Of a DNA stretch of 64,000 nt, positions 7,357 to 15,787 are shown piece by piece. The stretch lies in contig NZ_JAUSYV010000001.1 of the NCBI RefSeq assembly GCF_030817055.1, positions 4,798,001 to 4,862,000 on the forward strand, in the 5' to 3' direction. The DNA is from Bacillus sp. V2I10 (GTDB lineage: Bacteria > Bacillota > Bacilli > Bacillales > Bacillaceae). The notes below the pieces were generated by a model. It did no database searches. It saw only the letters and a list, made by a program, of their open reading frames with translations, and had not been told where the DNA came from. Position numbers and translations under genes: made by a program. Numbering within the stretch: position 1 is the first letter of the stretch; each line of letters opens with the position of its first letter.

Positions 7357-8730
7357 ATGAATAGAGAAAAAATAGATGTATCACCCCATCTTACATCTCA
7401 TGGCAGCAAAAGCATTCGAATCAGTCATTCTTTGAGAGAAAAACTAAGATTGCCATTTGCCTCAGGCTTCTCAAAAGTAGTGTGCGGAAGGAATAGTATT
7501 TTTGCAAAAATCGTATGTATGAATGAAGAACATTCACATGTTTCTGTTCATGAAGAGCTGCTTAAAGAGCTTTCGCTTCCTGTCCATCCATTTACGATAA
7601 GCATAAGATACGATTCAGAGAAAACCATGCTTGAGCTTGGGCCTGTTTTTGCGGTATTAACTGAAACCAATGCTTGTGAGAAGCCTGTATCCTTTGGAAG
7701 TATTGATTCCTTTTGCAGAGAACTCGCTTCATGCAGCTTTGAAAAGGGAATCTTCTTTTATGTTTTCTCCCTGTCTGATTTTCATAAAGAAAAGATGAGG
7801 GGCTACACACTCAGACAGAATGAATGGCAGGAATGTTCCGTTCCGCATCCAAGTGCTGTTCATAATCGCATTCATTCCCGCACCCTGGAAAAGTCACAGG
7901 ACTTTTTAAACATGACAGCAGATTTCATACACCATAAAGTTCCCTATTTTAATGATCGATTTTTAAATAAATGGGAAGTTCATCAGATTTTATGTTCAAA
8001 TTCCCACCTGACTCCCTTCCTGCCGAAAACAGAACTGATCACGTCAAAAACGGTTCTTAAATCTATGGTTCAACAGTACCCTGCTGTTTTCCTCAAACCT
8101 ATTAACGGCAGCCAGGGAAAAAGGATTTACAGAATCTCTCATTCGGATGAAGGATTTGAACTTGATTATTCTACATTTTCAGGGCATTTGCTGCGGGATT
8201 ATCTTTCTTTCGACGAGCTTTTTCAAAGTCTGCTTCCAAGAATAAAGAAGGAGGCTTTTATCGTACAAGAAGGAATCGACCTGCTGAATTATGAGAACAG
8301 GCCAATGGATTTTCGGATTTTGTGCCATAAAAGAAATTTCTCGCAGTGGAAAATCTCTTCTGCCGTAGCCCGGGTTTCAGCGGAAAATCAATTTGTAGCC
8401 AATTTAGCCCGCGGCGGCTCGCTGTACACAATTAAAGCTGCATTATCATCTTCGTTTGAATTGTCAGAAGCAGCTCATATTAGAAAGCTTTTAAATGAAC
8501 TTTCACTTGAGATTGCGGAGGCATTGGGTATGTTTGCAGGCGGGCTTTTCGGCGAATTCGGAATTGATCTTGCCATTGATTCAGGAGGGCATCCCTGGAT
8601 TATTGAAGTCAACACAAAGCCTTCCAAAAATGCAGAAGAGCGCAAATCCTTGGGAGCACGTCCATCAGCGCGCTCCATTATTGATTACTCTCTATTTCTG
8701 AGCGAATCTCATCAGGATGAAAGACATTAA
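7357..8730 (+). CDS. YheC/YheD-family ATP-grasp protein, extra paralogue
   Basis: A 457-residue member of the YheC/YheD (endospore coat-associated) family. Residues 1-90 form an N-terminal beta-rich domain, then LGPVFAVLTE opens the conserved part. ATP-grasp features are visible: FLKPINGSQGKRIYRI (nucleotide-binding loop), FIVQEGIDLL, DFRILCHK, and GEFGIDLAIDSGGHPWIIEVNTKP, whose E and N would bind metal. Its substrate is unknown; family members in B. subtilis are made in the mother cell and localise to the forespore. SD GAGGG stands 7 nt before ATG. It is the first of three tandem paralogues, one more than the yheC-yheD pair I recall from B. subtilis. Confidence 0.9.
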   Translation: MNREKIDVSPHLTSHGSKSIRISHSLREKLRLPFASGFSKVVCGRNSIFAKIVCMNEEHSHVSVHEELLKELSLPVHPFTISIRYDSEKTMLELGPVFAVLTETNACEKPVSFGSIDSFCRELASCSFEKGIFFYVFSLSDFHKEKMRGYTLRQNEWQECSVPHPSAVHNRIHSRTLEKSQDFLNMTADFIHHKVPYFNDRFLNKWEVHQILCSNSHLTPFLPKTELITSKTVLKSMVQQYPAVFLKPINGSQGKRIYRISHSDEGFELDYSTFSGHLLRDYLSFDELFQSLLPRIKKEAFIVQEGIDLLNYENRPMDFRILCHKRNFSQWKISSAVARVSAENQFVANLARGGSLYTIKAALSSSFELSEAAHIRKLLNELSLEIAEALGMFAGGLFGEFGIDLAIDSGGHPWIIEVNTKPSKNAEERKSLGARPSARSIIDYSLFLSESHQDERH

Positions 8731-8762
8731 GCTGAATACAAAAAATAGGCAGGAGGTGTTTT

Positions 8763-10127
8763 ATGAATTCTTCTTACAACATAACCGTCACTTTCACTGC
8801 ATCAAAAACATTAATTCTTCCGGCTTCCGCAAGGCATGAAACAAATCAAGATATTACGGCGGTTATCTTTGGAACTGCAGCATCCAGTTGTTTTGTCGAA
8901 TTTCAGGAGCTGAATGGAGCAATTAGAATTTCAAAGGACTTAATGGATGATCTCCATCTTCCACTTGGAAAAACGCAATTGATTCTTCACCAGAACACTG
9001 TCTACCTTGGACCGCTGATAGGCATATTCACTGCTGGATTCACCGGCTCGATTCTGCGGCCAATAGGAAATCGCTCGTTATTTTTTGCAAAGTACTTAAC
9101 AGCACAAAAATCAGCAGGATTGTTTGCTTATGTTTTTGGGGCACACCTCATTGATTGGGAAACTGGCATTGTCAATGGTTTTACATTTGATGATGATGGT
9201 TTTAGACAAGTGAAAATTCCGCTTCCGAACGTTGTATATGACCGTTTGCCGAACAGGGAGATAGAAGAACATCATGCCTTGAAAATGGTCAAAAAGCGTC
9301 TTAGAACAGAGTATGGAATTCCATGGTTTAATCCTGGTTTTTTTGATAAATGGACCATTCACCAGCTCCTGCTACCCCACTCTGAGACAGCCTTGTATTT
9401 GCCGGAAACTAAGCTTGCTCCCTCTAAAGAGGCAATAGAAGAAATGCTCAACCGTCATAAAAGCGTGTATTTAAAGCCGCGCAACGGCAGTCTTGGACTA
9501 GGTGTATTTCAATTAATATATTCTCCCGATGAGCAGACTTACTACTGCAGATACCGTTCAGAACAGGAAGATAACATTCTGCGCAAATACAGATCGCTTG
9601 ATCAATTTTTCATGTATTCATTTGGAAGCAGGAAGATGGATGATTACCTCCTTCAAGAGCGGATAAAACTAATCCGGGTTGATCAGCAGCAGATTGACTT
9701 TCGTGTTCATACGAATAAGGATTCAAAAGGCCGCTTTCATGTTACAGCCATTGCCGCCAAAATGGCAGGTAAAGGCAGTGTTACTACTCATCTAGATAAT
9801 GGCGGCATGATCAAAACCCTTGAAGAGCTATTTGAACAGGAAGATGAACGCAATCAGGCTTTTCGTTCCCTCACTCTTGCAGCTCTCGTCCTAAGCGAGA
9901 AGATTGACCAAAGCATTGATGGTTTTATTGGTGAGATTGGCTTTGATTTGGGCATTGACGCCTGCAAAAATGTGTGGCTGTTTGAGGCAAATTCAAAACC
10001 GGGAAGATCCATCTTTTCTCATCCTGCATTAAAAGAAGAAGATTTGCATTCGAGAAAGCTGTCTCTTCAGTACGCTCTGTATTTGACGAAAATAGCGATT
10101 GAAGAACCAGAGGTCCTCTACGAATGA
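8763..10127 (+). CDS. yheD: YheD, endospore coat-associated ATP-grasp protein
   Basis: 454 residues, the length of B. subtilis YheD (453 in memory). The architecture matches the gene before it: an N-terminal domain to about residue 85, LGPLIGIFTAGF, then IPWFNPGFFDKWTIHQLL, the ATP loop VYLKPRNGSLGLGVFQL, DFRVHTNK, a TTHLDNGG segment, and the metal-binding end GEIGFDLGIDACKNVWLFEANSKPGR. AGGAGGTG precedes the ATG by 6 nt. YheD forms rings around the forespore in B. subtilis; enzymatic activity has not been shown to my knowledge. Its stop codon overlaps the next start (ATGA), so the two are translationally coupled. Confidence 0.92.
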   Translation: MNSSYNITVTFTASKTLILPASARHETNQDITAVIFGTAASSCFVEFQELNGAIRISKDLMDDLHLPLGKTQLILHQNTVYLGPLIGIFTAGFTGSILRPIGNRSLFFAKYLTAQKSAGLFAYVFGAHLIDWETGIVNGFTFDDDGFRQVKIPLPNVVYDRLPNREIEEHHALKMVKKRLRTEYGIPWFNPGFFDKWTIHQLLLPHSETALYLPETKLAPSKEAIEEMLNRHKSVYLKPRNGSLGLGVFQLIYSPDEQTYYCRYRSEQEDNILRKYRSLDQFFMYSFGSRKMDDYLLQERIKLIRVDQQQIDFRVHTNKDSKGRFHVTAIAAKMAGKGSVTTHLDNGGMIKTLEELFEQEDERNQAFRSLTLAALVLSEKIDQSIDGFIGEIGFDLGIDACKNVWLFEANSKPGRSIFSHPALKEEDLHSRKLSLQYALYLTKIAIEEPEVLYE

Positions 10128-11185
10128 GCCTGCTTCTCTGCAGACCAATCGTCGGCATCCTTACGGGTGAAGGAGGACAGGGGAAAATCTTTCATGGGGA
10201 TGGTGCGTACTTTAAAAGTCTTCAGCGTAAATTGAAAGCAATTGGAGGCTTTTGCTATGTTTTTACTTTAAGCGGCGTGAGAAATCGCCATGTTGAAGGA
10301 TTTGCCTTCAGTATGAAAAAACAGCAATGGGCAAAAATTGCATGTCCGTACCCGGATGTCATCTACAATCGGATCGCTTCCCGGGATGAAGAAAGCAGAG
10401 AGCACTTTCAGTTATTTAAAGAACAAATGATTTCAGCACAAATCCCCTTTTTTAATCCTTTCTTTTTTGATAAGTGGAAGGTGCACCAAGTCCTGTCCAA
10501 ATCTTTGCATGCCTATCTTCCCTATACAGAAAAAGTTCATTCAGCAGTGGAAATCAAATCTTTTCTCTCTTCCCGTTCATGTGCGTATTTGAAGCCATTG
10601 AGGAGCAGTCAGGGCCAGGGAATCTGCCGGATACGATCTGCAGGACATGATTATGAGGTAACATCGGTTGATGGCACATGTGAATTCTTCGATAAGCAGG
10701 TTTTTGCAGCAAAAAAATTCCCTTTTTATGAAGGCTATCTCATACAAGAAGAAATAGCCGCAAATACGTTTCATCACAAAAAATATGACCTTCGGGTACT
10801 TGCACTTCTATCTGGAAATGATTTTCTCATCTGCGGAATTGGCGTACGTTTAGCTGCAAATAATCAGTCACTTACCACACATGTTCAAAATGGCGGGTCG
10901 ATTTTATCATTTGAATCTGTTTCAGACAGAGTCAGCATGGAGGAGCTTCAGTTAATTGTAAAAATTGCCGGCAGGGAGTTAGTTTCCCATTTTGGGCAGG
11001 TCGGCGAATTTTCAATGGATATTGGAGTAACGGAAAAAGGCCCGGTCATTTACGAAGTGAACAGCAAGCCCATGAGCTTTGATGAGTTCCATATTCAAAC
11101 ACACCGCATCGAGAAGCTTTCAGATTTATTTCTTCAGCTATCTTCAGGAACATCTTCACTTCGTTCTCAACTTCCTTTAAGATGA
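10124..11185 (+). CDS. yheC: YheC, short YheC/YheD-family ATP-grasp protein
   Basis: 353 residues, close to B. subtilis YheC (363). It starts directly at the conserved CRPIVGILTG and so lacks the roughly 85-residue N-terminal domain of its two neighbours. It keeps IPFFNPFFFDKWKVHQVL, AYLKPLRSSQGQGICRI, YDLRVLAL, TTHVQNGGS and GEFSMDIGVTEKGPVIYEVNSKP. The ATG overlaps the yheD stop by 4 nt, with GAGGTCC upstream. The three proteins may act together on one spore-envelope substrate, but that is inference from tandem arrangement. Confidence 0.92.
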   Translation: MSLLLCRPIVGILTGEGGQGKIFHGDGAYFKSLQRKLKAIGGFCYVFTLSGVRNRHVEGFAFSMKKQQWAKIACPYPDVIYNRIASRDEESREHFQLFKEQMISAQIPFFNPFFFDKWKVHQVLSKSLHAYLPYTEKVHSAVEIKSFLSSRSCAYLKPLRSSQGQGICRIRSAGHDYEVTSVDGTCEFFDKQVFAAKKFPFYEGYLIQEEIAANTFHHKKYDLRVLALLSGNDFLICGIGVRLAANNQSLTTHVQNGGSILSFESVSDRVSMEELQLIVKIAGRELVSHFGQVGEFSMDIGVTEKGPVIYEVNSKPMSFDEFHIQTHRIEKLSDLFLQLSSGTSSLRSQLPLR

Positions 11186-11208
11186 AAGTATAAGGAGCGA
11201 TGAATGAG

Positions 11209-11421
11209 ATGATTACACATTTTCAATGGAAGCCTTTATTCAAACAAACAAATTTGCCTGGCTGGCGGGTCTCTTTTTACTTTAAAGGAATTCACTACGA
11301 TGCGGTTTACCATAAAAATGGCGAAATCGAATGGGGAACTTCCACTCCTGCATTAGATGATGAAGAACAAATTCGTTCGCATATTCACGAGTTAATGCTG
11401 TTTCATGTTTATGATGGTTAA
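11209..11421 (+). CDS. yheE: YheE-like small protein (DUF5342)
   Basis: 70 residues, opening MITHFQWKPLFKQTNLPGW, which resembles B. subtilis YheE at the start and in the YHKNGEIEW stretch. The frame has three further codons upstream (ATG 11200), but AAGGAG is only 2 nt from that ATG and 11 nt from this one; the family start also favours 11209. It is the last gene of the yheC/D/E group, 23 bp after yheC. Function unknown; a spore role is suggested only by the neighbours. Confidence 0.85.
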   Translation: MITHFQWKPLFKQTNLPGWRVSFYFKGIHYDAVYHKNGEIEWGTSTPALDDEEQIRSHIHELMLFHVYDG

Positions 11422-11472
11422 TTTCCACCCTTCCTCCGCAAAATAAAAACATACATCGAAGGAGGGGTCATC

Positions 11473-11664
11473 ATGAAAAACAAGGAAACGCATGAACAAA
11501 AAGATATGGAGTATGAGGGCAGAGATCAAGCATTTCTGGATATAGACCGAATGATCAATGAAGGATTATCAGGCGGTTCTGTGCATATGCGGGATATGTA
11601 CACGAATATTGAAGAAGCACGTGACTTCGAACAAGAAGAACCTCCCGCTCAAAATGAGAGCTAG
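11473..11664 (+). CDS. YozQ-like small acidic protein (DUF4025)
   Basis: 63 residues, acidic and hydrophilic. The stretch FLDIDRMINEGLSGGSVHMRDMYTNIEEARDF is what I associate with the DUF4025/YozQ family of Bacillus; the assignment is from memory. GGAGGGG stands 6 nt before the ATG. It has its own terminator overlapping the stop codon. No enzymatic motif or membrane segment is seen. Confidence 0.78.
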   Translation: MKNKETHEQKDMEYEGRDQAFLDIDRMINEGLSGGSVHMRDMYTNIEEARDFEQEEPPAQNES

Positions 11665-11690
11665 GCTATCGCTTAGGCTCTCTTCTTTTT
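11656..11690 (+). terminator. Terminator after the DUF4025 gene
   Basis: GAGAGC (11656-11661) pairs with GCTCTC (11677-11682), with further imperfect pairing inside, followed by TTCTTTTT. The TAG stop codon lies within the stem. Confidence 0.75.
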
Positions 11691-11724
11691 ATATAATAGA
11701 AAGGCAGGGAAAGGAGATATCATT

Positions 11725-12615
11725 ATGATTGAGAAATTAGCATCCCATTACAAAGAAGCCTTCTCTCTTGCCTATTCTCATGATAAGGCCGAATATTTGT
11801 GGTTCAAAACAGATGAGGGACAGCTGTTTGGCATTTTGAAAAATGCTGTGACAGAGCAGGAGGAAAACTTGCTGTCCACATTATATACACCCTATGACCA
11901 TAGATTTGGGGAACACAGCGATCGTTCTGAAAAATGGCTGCATTATTTGTACGGTGAAAATGTTCCTCCATTTCTCCCTTCTTCAAACAGCATCCGGTGC
12001 TATTATTTCTACAGCAAGCACCCGGTCGCAGATAAACAAAACTTTGAAGAAGCGATGCAGGGATCGATTCCATCTTCGACGATATTATGGATCAGCCGTC
12101 ATAAAGGGATTATTTTTGAAGAAAACTCTGAGCCCGTTGTTGATAAAGAAAGCTTTGATCAGTGGATTGATACATTTACAAGTGATTTTTTCATTGAGCT
12201 GTATGTTTATATTGGACAGCTTCACAGAATGACCGGCTCATTGAAGACGAAAATTCTTGCAGAACAAAGCTGTTTTGAGGCGATTTATAAATCCTTTAGA
12301 CGGAAGAAATGCATAACCTTTCATGAAGCTCTGCCCATCCTTATTTTTGATGGCAGCAGCCTGATCAGCGAGCAAGTATTATCCGAATTTTTAACCGAAT
12401 CATTTGAGGATGGGGAGCTTATTCAAACGCTCCAAGTTTACTTTGAATGCAATCTTAACGTCTCTCTTACCGCTAAAAAATTATATATGCACAGGAATAG
12501 CGTTCAATACCGAATCGAGAAATTCATCGAAAAAACCGGAATAGATATTAAGCACTTCCATGAGGCTGCCGCTGCATTTTTAGTTATGCAGTTTCTAGAA
12601 CACTTTACTGAATAA
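11725..12615 (+). CDS. PucR/CdaR-type transcriptional regulator (YxkF-like)
   Basis: 296 residues. The C-terminus carries the PucR-type helix-turn-helix: LIQTLQVYFECNLNVSLTAKKLYMHRNSVQYRIEKFIEKTGIDIKH, about residues 230-280. The N-terminal 220 residues show no domain I recognise and no phosphotransfer signature. AAGGAGATAT precedes the ATG. In B. subtilis yxkF, a regulator of this type, lies beside msmX as I recall, and here msmX follows, so this is probably the yxkF counterpart. The target is unknown; control of sugar uptake through msmX is an inference from position only. Confidence 0.82.
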   Translation: MIEKLASHYKEAFSLAYSHDKAEYLWFKTDEGQLFGILKNAVTEQEENLLSTLYTPYDHRFGEHSDRSEKWLHYLYGENVPPFLPSSNSIRCYYFYSKHPVADKQNFEEAMQGSIPSSTILWISRHKGIIFEENSEPVVDKESFDQWIDTFTSDFFIELYVYIGQLHRMTGSLKTKILAEQSCFEAIYKSFRRKKCITFHEALPILIFDGSSLISEQVLSEFLTESFEDGELIQTLQVYFECNLNVSLTAKKLYMHRNSVQYRIEKFIEKTGIDIKHFHEAAAAFLVMQFLEHFTE

Positions 12616-12708
12616 CTCTGCTGTTCATCTTGCACGAAAACCCTTACATTTTTTTGTGCAACCTGTCCATAGGCTTATCTTCAGAATTGAATTAAACTGA
12701 ATTTATAA

Positions 12709-12722
12709 ATAAAACGTTTTCA
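12709..12722 (+). promoter_or_regulatory. cre-like site in front of msmX
   Basis: ATAAAACGTTTTCA matches the CcpA box TGWNANCGNTNWCA except at the first two bases. It lies just upstream of the msmX ribosome site, in the leader or near the promoter. Confidence 0.45.
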
Positions 12723-12741
12723 TTTTCTGAGGAGGATTCAA

Positions 12742-13854
12742 ATGGCTGAGCTTAAATTAAACAATATTTATAAAATGTATGATAACAAGGTTACGGCAGT
12801 TGAAGACTTTAACCTTCATATTGAAGATAAAGAATTCATCGTTTTCGTTGGCCCATCTGGCTGCGGTAAATCAACGACTCTTCGTATGATTGCAGGCCTT
12901 GAGGAAATCTCTAAAGGCGACTTCTCAATTGACGGCAAACTCATGAATGACGTTGCGCCGAAAGACCGCGACATCGCGATGGTATTCCAGAACTACGCGC
13001 TTTATCCACATATGTCTGTCTATGACAACATGGCATTTGGACTTAAGCTCCGCAAATTCCCTAAAGATGAAATCGATCGCCGAGTGAAAGATGCTTCACG
13101 CATTTTGGGCCTTGATCAATACTTAGACCGCAAGCCAAAAGCATTATCAGGCGGTCAGCGTCAGCGTGTTGCACTTGGACGTGCCATCGTTCGTGACGCA
13201 AAAGTATTCTTAATGGATGAGCCTTTATCGAACTTGGATGCTAAATTGCGTGTGCAAATGCGTGCTGAAATTTCTAAGCTTCATCACCGCCTGCAAACAA
13301 CAACAATTTACGTAACGCATGACCAGACAGAAGCAATGACAATGGCAACACGCCTTGTCGTTATGAAAGACGGTATCATTCAACAGGTCGGCGCTCCGAA
13401 AGAAGTATATGAAAAGCCTGAAAACCTTTTCGTTGGCGGTTTTATCGGTTCACCATCCATGAACTTCTTTACAGGTCAATTAACAGAAGGCAAGTTCTCA
13501 ATCGGAACTCAATCCATCGTTGTTCCTGAAGGGAAAATGAAGTATCTCCGTGAGCAAGGCTACGCCGGCAAAGAATTGATCATGGGCGTACGTCCTGAAG
13601 ATATCCATGATGAGCCAGTTTTCATCGAATCTTCTCACGGATCAAAAGTAGATGCCAAAATCGAAGTATCTGAGCTTATGGGTGCTGAAACGATGCTCTA
13701 CTCTAAAATTGACGGCCAGGACTTCATTGCACGCGTAGATTCACGCACAGATGTAAGACCAGACCAAATCATTCAGCTTGCTCTTGATATGAACAAAGCT
13801 CACTTCTTTGATAAAGAGACAGAGGTTCGTATCCGTCCAGCAAGTGAACAATAA
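12742..13854 (+). CDS. msmX: MsmX, shared ATPase of carbohydrate ABC importers
   Basis: A 370-residue UgpC/MalK-type nucleotide-binding subunit. Walker A is GPSGCGKSTT near residue 38, the Q-loop is in VFQNYALYPH, the signature is LSGGQRQR near 135, Walker B is VFLMDEPLSNLDAK near 158, and the H-loop is in VTHDQTEA. A C-terminal TOBE/regulatory domain follows (MGVRPEDI). MsmX energises several sugar importers whose loci lack their own ATPase, which fits its isolated position without permeases. AGGAGGATT lies 5 nt before the ATG. Its codon use is more biased than that of its neighbours (many CGT, GGC, AAA), consistent with high expression. Confidence 0.93.
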   Translation: MAELKLNNIYKMYDNKVTAVEDFNLHIEDKEFIVFVGPSGCGKSTTLRMIAGLEEISKGDFSIDGKLMNDVAPKDRDIAMVFQNYALYPHMSVYDNMAFGLKLRKFPKDEIDRRVKDASRILGLDQYLDRKPKALSGGQRQRVALGRAIVRDAKVFLMDEPLSNLDAKLRVQMRAEISKLHHRLQTTTIYVTHDQTEAMTMATRLVVMKDGIIQQVGAPKEVYEKPENLFVGGFIGSPSMNFFTGQLTEGKFSIGTQSIVVPEGKMKYLREQGYAGKELIMGVRPEDIHDEPVFIESSHGSKVDAKIEVSELMGAETMLYSKIDGQDFIARVDSRTDVRPDQIIQLALDMNKAHFFDKETEVRIRPASEQ

Positions 13855-13866
13855 TAAGGTCCAAAT

Positions 13867-13897
13867 CAGCCTGAGAATCTCTCAGGCTGATTTTTTT
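13867..13897 (+). terminator. Terminator of msmX
   Basis: CAGCCTGAGA-atc-TCTCAGGCTG followed by ATTTTTTT; 10-bp perfect stem. Confidence 0.93.
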
Positions 13898-14184
13898 CAT
13901 TGCAGGGCTCCTCCCTCCACAGAACCATCCCTTTCCTGCTCCCTAATTTGTTTTGCTTCTTCATGAAGACAATTGCTGCATGAAAACAAATGGATGCACT
14001 GATGTGATTCAAGGGAGTCCATTACCCCATCAAAAAGCTTCATTGAATCAATCTCCATATATGCGCTGTAGTCATCCAAATAATCGGTTATTTTCCCATA
14101 ATCCGTCATGTTAATTTTGCAATTCGGACAGGTTGCGGCTTCGATCTCGTCGTTAAACCCATTACAAAGCGGGCACATGTTCAT
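13897..14184 (-). CDS. Small zinc-ribbon protein
   Basis: A 95-residue protein (102 if ATG 14205 is used). It has CPLCNGF..CPNC in the first 25 residues, a zinc-ribbon-like pair of CxxC motifs, and C..CSNC near residue 72. The middle is acidic (DYLDDYSAYMEIDSMKLFDG). I prefer ATG 14184 because AGGTGA stands 5 nt upstream; ATG 14205 has GAGG 10 nt upstream. The family is common in Bacillus as unnamed conserved hypothetical, and I give no function. It converges on msmX and shares the region of the msmX terminator. Confidence 0.75.
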   Translation of the reverse strand: MNMCPLCNGFNDEIEAATCPNCKINMTDYGKITDYLDDYSAYMEIDSMKLFDGVMDSLESHQCIHLFSCSNCLHEEAKQIREQERDGSVEGGALQ

Positions 14185-14292
14185 TTTTATCACCTGCAGC
14201 TTCATTTACTTGCTTCCTCTTTATATATTCCCTAACTCTCTTTCACTATATGTAATATCTATATTTCCATAATAATTACCATTTTAGCATGT

Positions 14293-14321
14293 GCATATAT
14301 TTTCTCGGGAAATACATAATA
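14293..14321 (+). promoter_or_regulatory. Sigma-G-type promoter of the SASP gene
   Basis: GCATA (14293-14297), 17 nt, CATAATA (14315-14321) fits the forespore sigma-G consensus (-35 GNATR, -10 CATNNTA). It lies about 140 bp before the sspB-like ATG. Confidence 0.6.
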
Positions 14322-14458
14322 CGTAATAACAACAGTTAAACAACCCGCAGCACCTTATCATGATGGGTTAGCCGAGAAGGCCATGAATCATTATGACTCA
14401 TGCACTGGTGCAACTCCAGCTTACCCAAAAACTATATTCTATCAAGGAGTGTATTTAT

Positions 14459-14668
14459 ATGGCACAATCAAACAGCAATTCTTCAAATCAACTAGTTGTA
14501 CCTGGTGCTCAACAAGCAATCGATCAAATGAAGTACGAAATCGCTACTGAGTTCGGAGTAAACTTAGGAGCAGAAACAACTTCTCGTGCTAACGGATCTG
14601 TTGGCGGAGAAATCACAAAGCGTTTAGTTTCATTTGCTCAATCAAACATGAGCGGATTTTCTAAATAA
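14459..14668 (+). CDS. sspB: Alpha/beta-type small acid-soluble spore protein
   Basis: 69 residues, MAQSNSNSSNQLVVPGAQQA onward, with the two family signatures: KYEIATEFGVNLG, containing the GPR protease site between E and F, and RANGSVGGEITKRLV. The protein coats and protects DNA in the dormant spore and is degraded at germination as an amino-acid source. The start was set at 14459 because AAGGAG stands 9 nt upstream and the family starts there; the frame is open 22 codons further without meaning. The gene is monocistronic with its own promoter and terminator. The symbol follows B. subtilis synteny (sspB beside yheE and yheG); other alpha/beta paralogues cannot be excluded. Confidence 0.95.
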   Translation: MAQSNSNSSNQLVVPGAQQAIDQMKYEIATEFGVNLGAETTSRANGSVGGEITKRLVSFAQSNMSGFSK

Positions 14669-14693
14669 GAAAATTGAATAACATGGCTTATAG

Positions 14694-14721
14694 GACCCTG
14701 GCATTTCGCCGGGGTCTTTTC
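14694..14721 (+). terminator. Terminator of the SASP gene
   Basis: GACCCTGGC-atttc-GCCGGGGTC followed by TTTTCT; one G-U pair in a 9-bp stem. Confidence 0.88.
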
Positions 14722-14821
14722 TCATATGAGCAAAAGAGAGCATTTCTTATTCGCCCCTTAGTATCAAACAAGTTCCCTTCTCCATATACATGAATAAAAC
14801 ATTCAGAAGGAGAATGCTCAA

Positions 14822-14971
14822 ATGTTTGAAACCATTGATTGGAGATCTGTCACATTCGTTTGTGCAAGCCTTGCACATGAAATGATTGTTCACTTTAACT
14901 TGCCCAGAGTGTATTATTTTGAACAGGAAAAAAAGCAGCTGTTGAAAGATATAAAATCTGTAAAGCTGTGA
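14822..14971 (+). CDS. Small protein, 49 aa, possible YheF counterpart
   Basis: ATG at 14822 with AAGGAG 9 nt upstream, then 49 codons to TGA. The product begins MFETIDWRSVTFVCASLAHE and continues with MIVHFNLPRVYYFEQEKK. It is well formed for so short a frame. B. subtilis has a small gene of about 40 codons, yheF, between sspB and yheG; this is a positional match only. No function can be given. Confidence 0.6.
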   Translation: MFETIDWRSVTFVCASLAHEMIVHFNLPRVYYFEQEKKQLLKDIKSVKL

Positions 14972-15004
14972 ATTCCATTTGGAAATTCATTTTAAAAATT
15001 AACT

Positions 15005-15040
15005 AAAAAAAGAGCAGGCTGCTTATGCTCGCGCCTACTC
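15005..15040 (-). terminator. Terminator of the cystine transporter operon
   Basis: Minus strand GAGTAGGC ... GCCTGCTC with one mismatch, followed by TTTTTTT. It overlaps the end of the ATPase gene. Confidence 0.8.
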
Positions 15041-15772
15041 TTCAAGTTTTCTAAGAAAACGTTTCGTCCGTTCTTCTTTTGGCCGATCAAATACTTCAGA
15101 TGGTGCACCGCGTTCTACGCTTACTCCATTATCCATAAAGATCACTTCATCAGCCACTTCTTTTGCAAATCTCATTTCATGAGTGACTACCACCATGGTC
15201 ATTCCTTCTGCTGCTAAATCTTTCATCACATTCAGTACATCTCCGATAAGTTCGGGATCAAGGGCTGAGGTAGGCTCATCAAACAGCATCACTTTAGGCT
15301 CCATCGCAAGAGCTCTTGCAATGCCCACGCGCTGCTGCTGTCCGCCTGAGAGCTGAAAAGGATAAAAATTCTTTTTATCCCCAAGACCTACTTTTTCAAG
15401 AAGGGCACTTGCTTTTTTTACGGCTGTTCCTTTGTTTTCTCTCTTAACGATTACTGGTCCTTCAATCACATTTTCAAGAGCTGTTTTATGCGGAAAAAGA
15501 TTATAGCTTTGAAATACCATGCCTGTATTGCTTCTAAACTCCGTAATTGTTTTTTTAGCCACATTACCGGTGAAATCGAGTGTTTGCTGATCCAGTTGAA
15601 TGATTCCTTCTGTCGGAAGTTCAAGTACGTTCAAGCATCTTAGGAATGTTGTTTTCCCTGATCCGGATGGACCAATGACAACAACAACTTTTCCTTTTTC
15701 AATCTCTAAATCAATGCCTTTTAAAACTTCTAGCTCACCAAAGCTTTTATGCAATCCTTTAATTGAAATCAT
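15035..15772 (-). CDS. tcyC: Polar amino-acid ABC importer ATPase, TcyC-like
   Basis: 245 residues of the GlnQ/HisP class. Walker A is GPSGSGKTTFLR near residue 34, the signature is LSGGQQQRVGIARALA, Walker B is VMLFDEPTSALDPE, and the H-loop is VVTHEMRFA. It energises import at the cytoplasmic face with the permease directly upstream (15 bp). The substrate call, cystine, comes from the binding protein of the same operon. It is the last gene of a three-gene operon. Confidence 0.88.
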   Translation of the reverse strand: MISIKGLHKSFGELEVLKGIDLEIEKGKVVVVIGPSGSGKTTFLRCLNVLELPTEGIIQLDQQTLDFTGNVAKKTITEFRSNTGMVFQSYNLFPHKTALENVIEGPVIVKRENKGTAVKKASALLEKVGLGDKKNFYPFQLSGGQQQRVGIARALAMEPKVMLFDEPTSALDPELIGDVLNVMKDLAAEGMTMVVVTHEMRFAKEVADEVIFMDNGVSVERGAPSEVFDRPKEERTKRFLRKLEE

Positions 15773-15787
15773 ATAAGTGCTCCTTTA

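Noticed and set aside
14393..14458. N-terminal extension of the SASP frame
   Set aside because: The ribosome site and family start are at 14459; the extension is chance.
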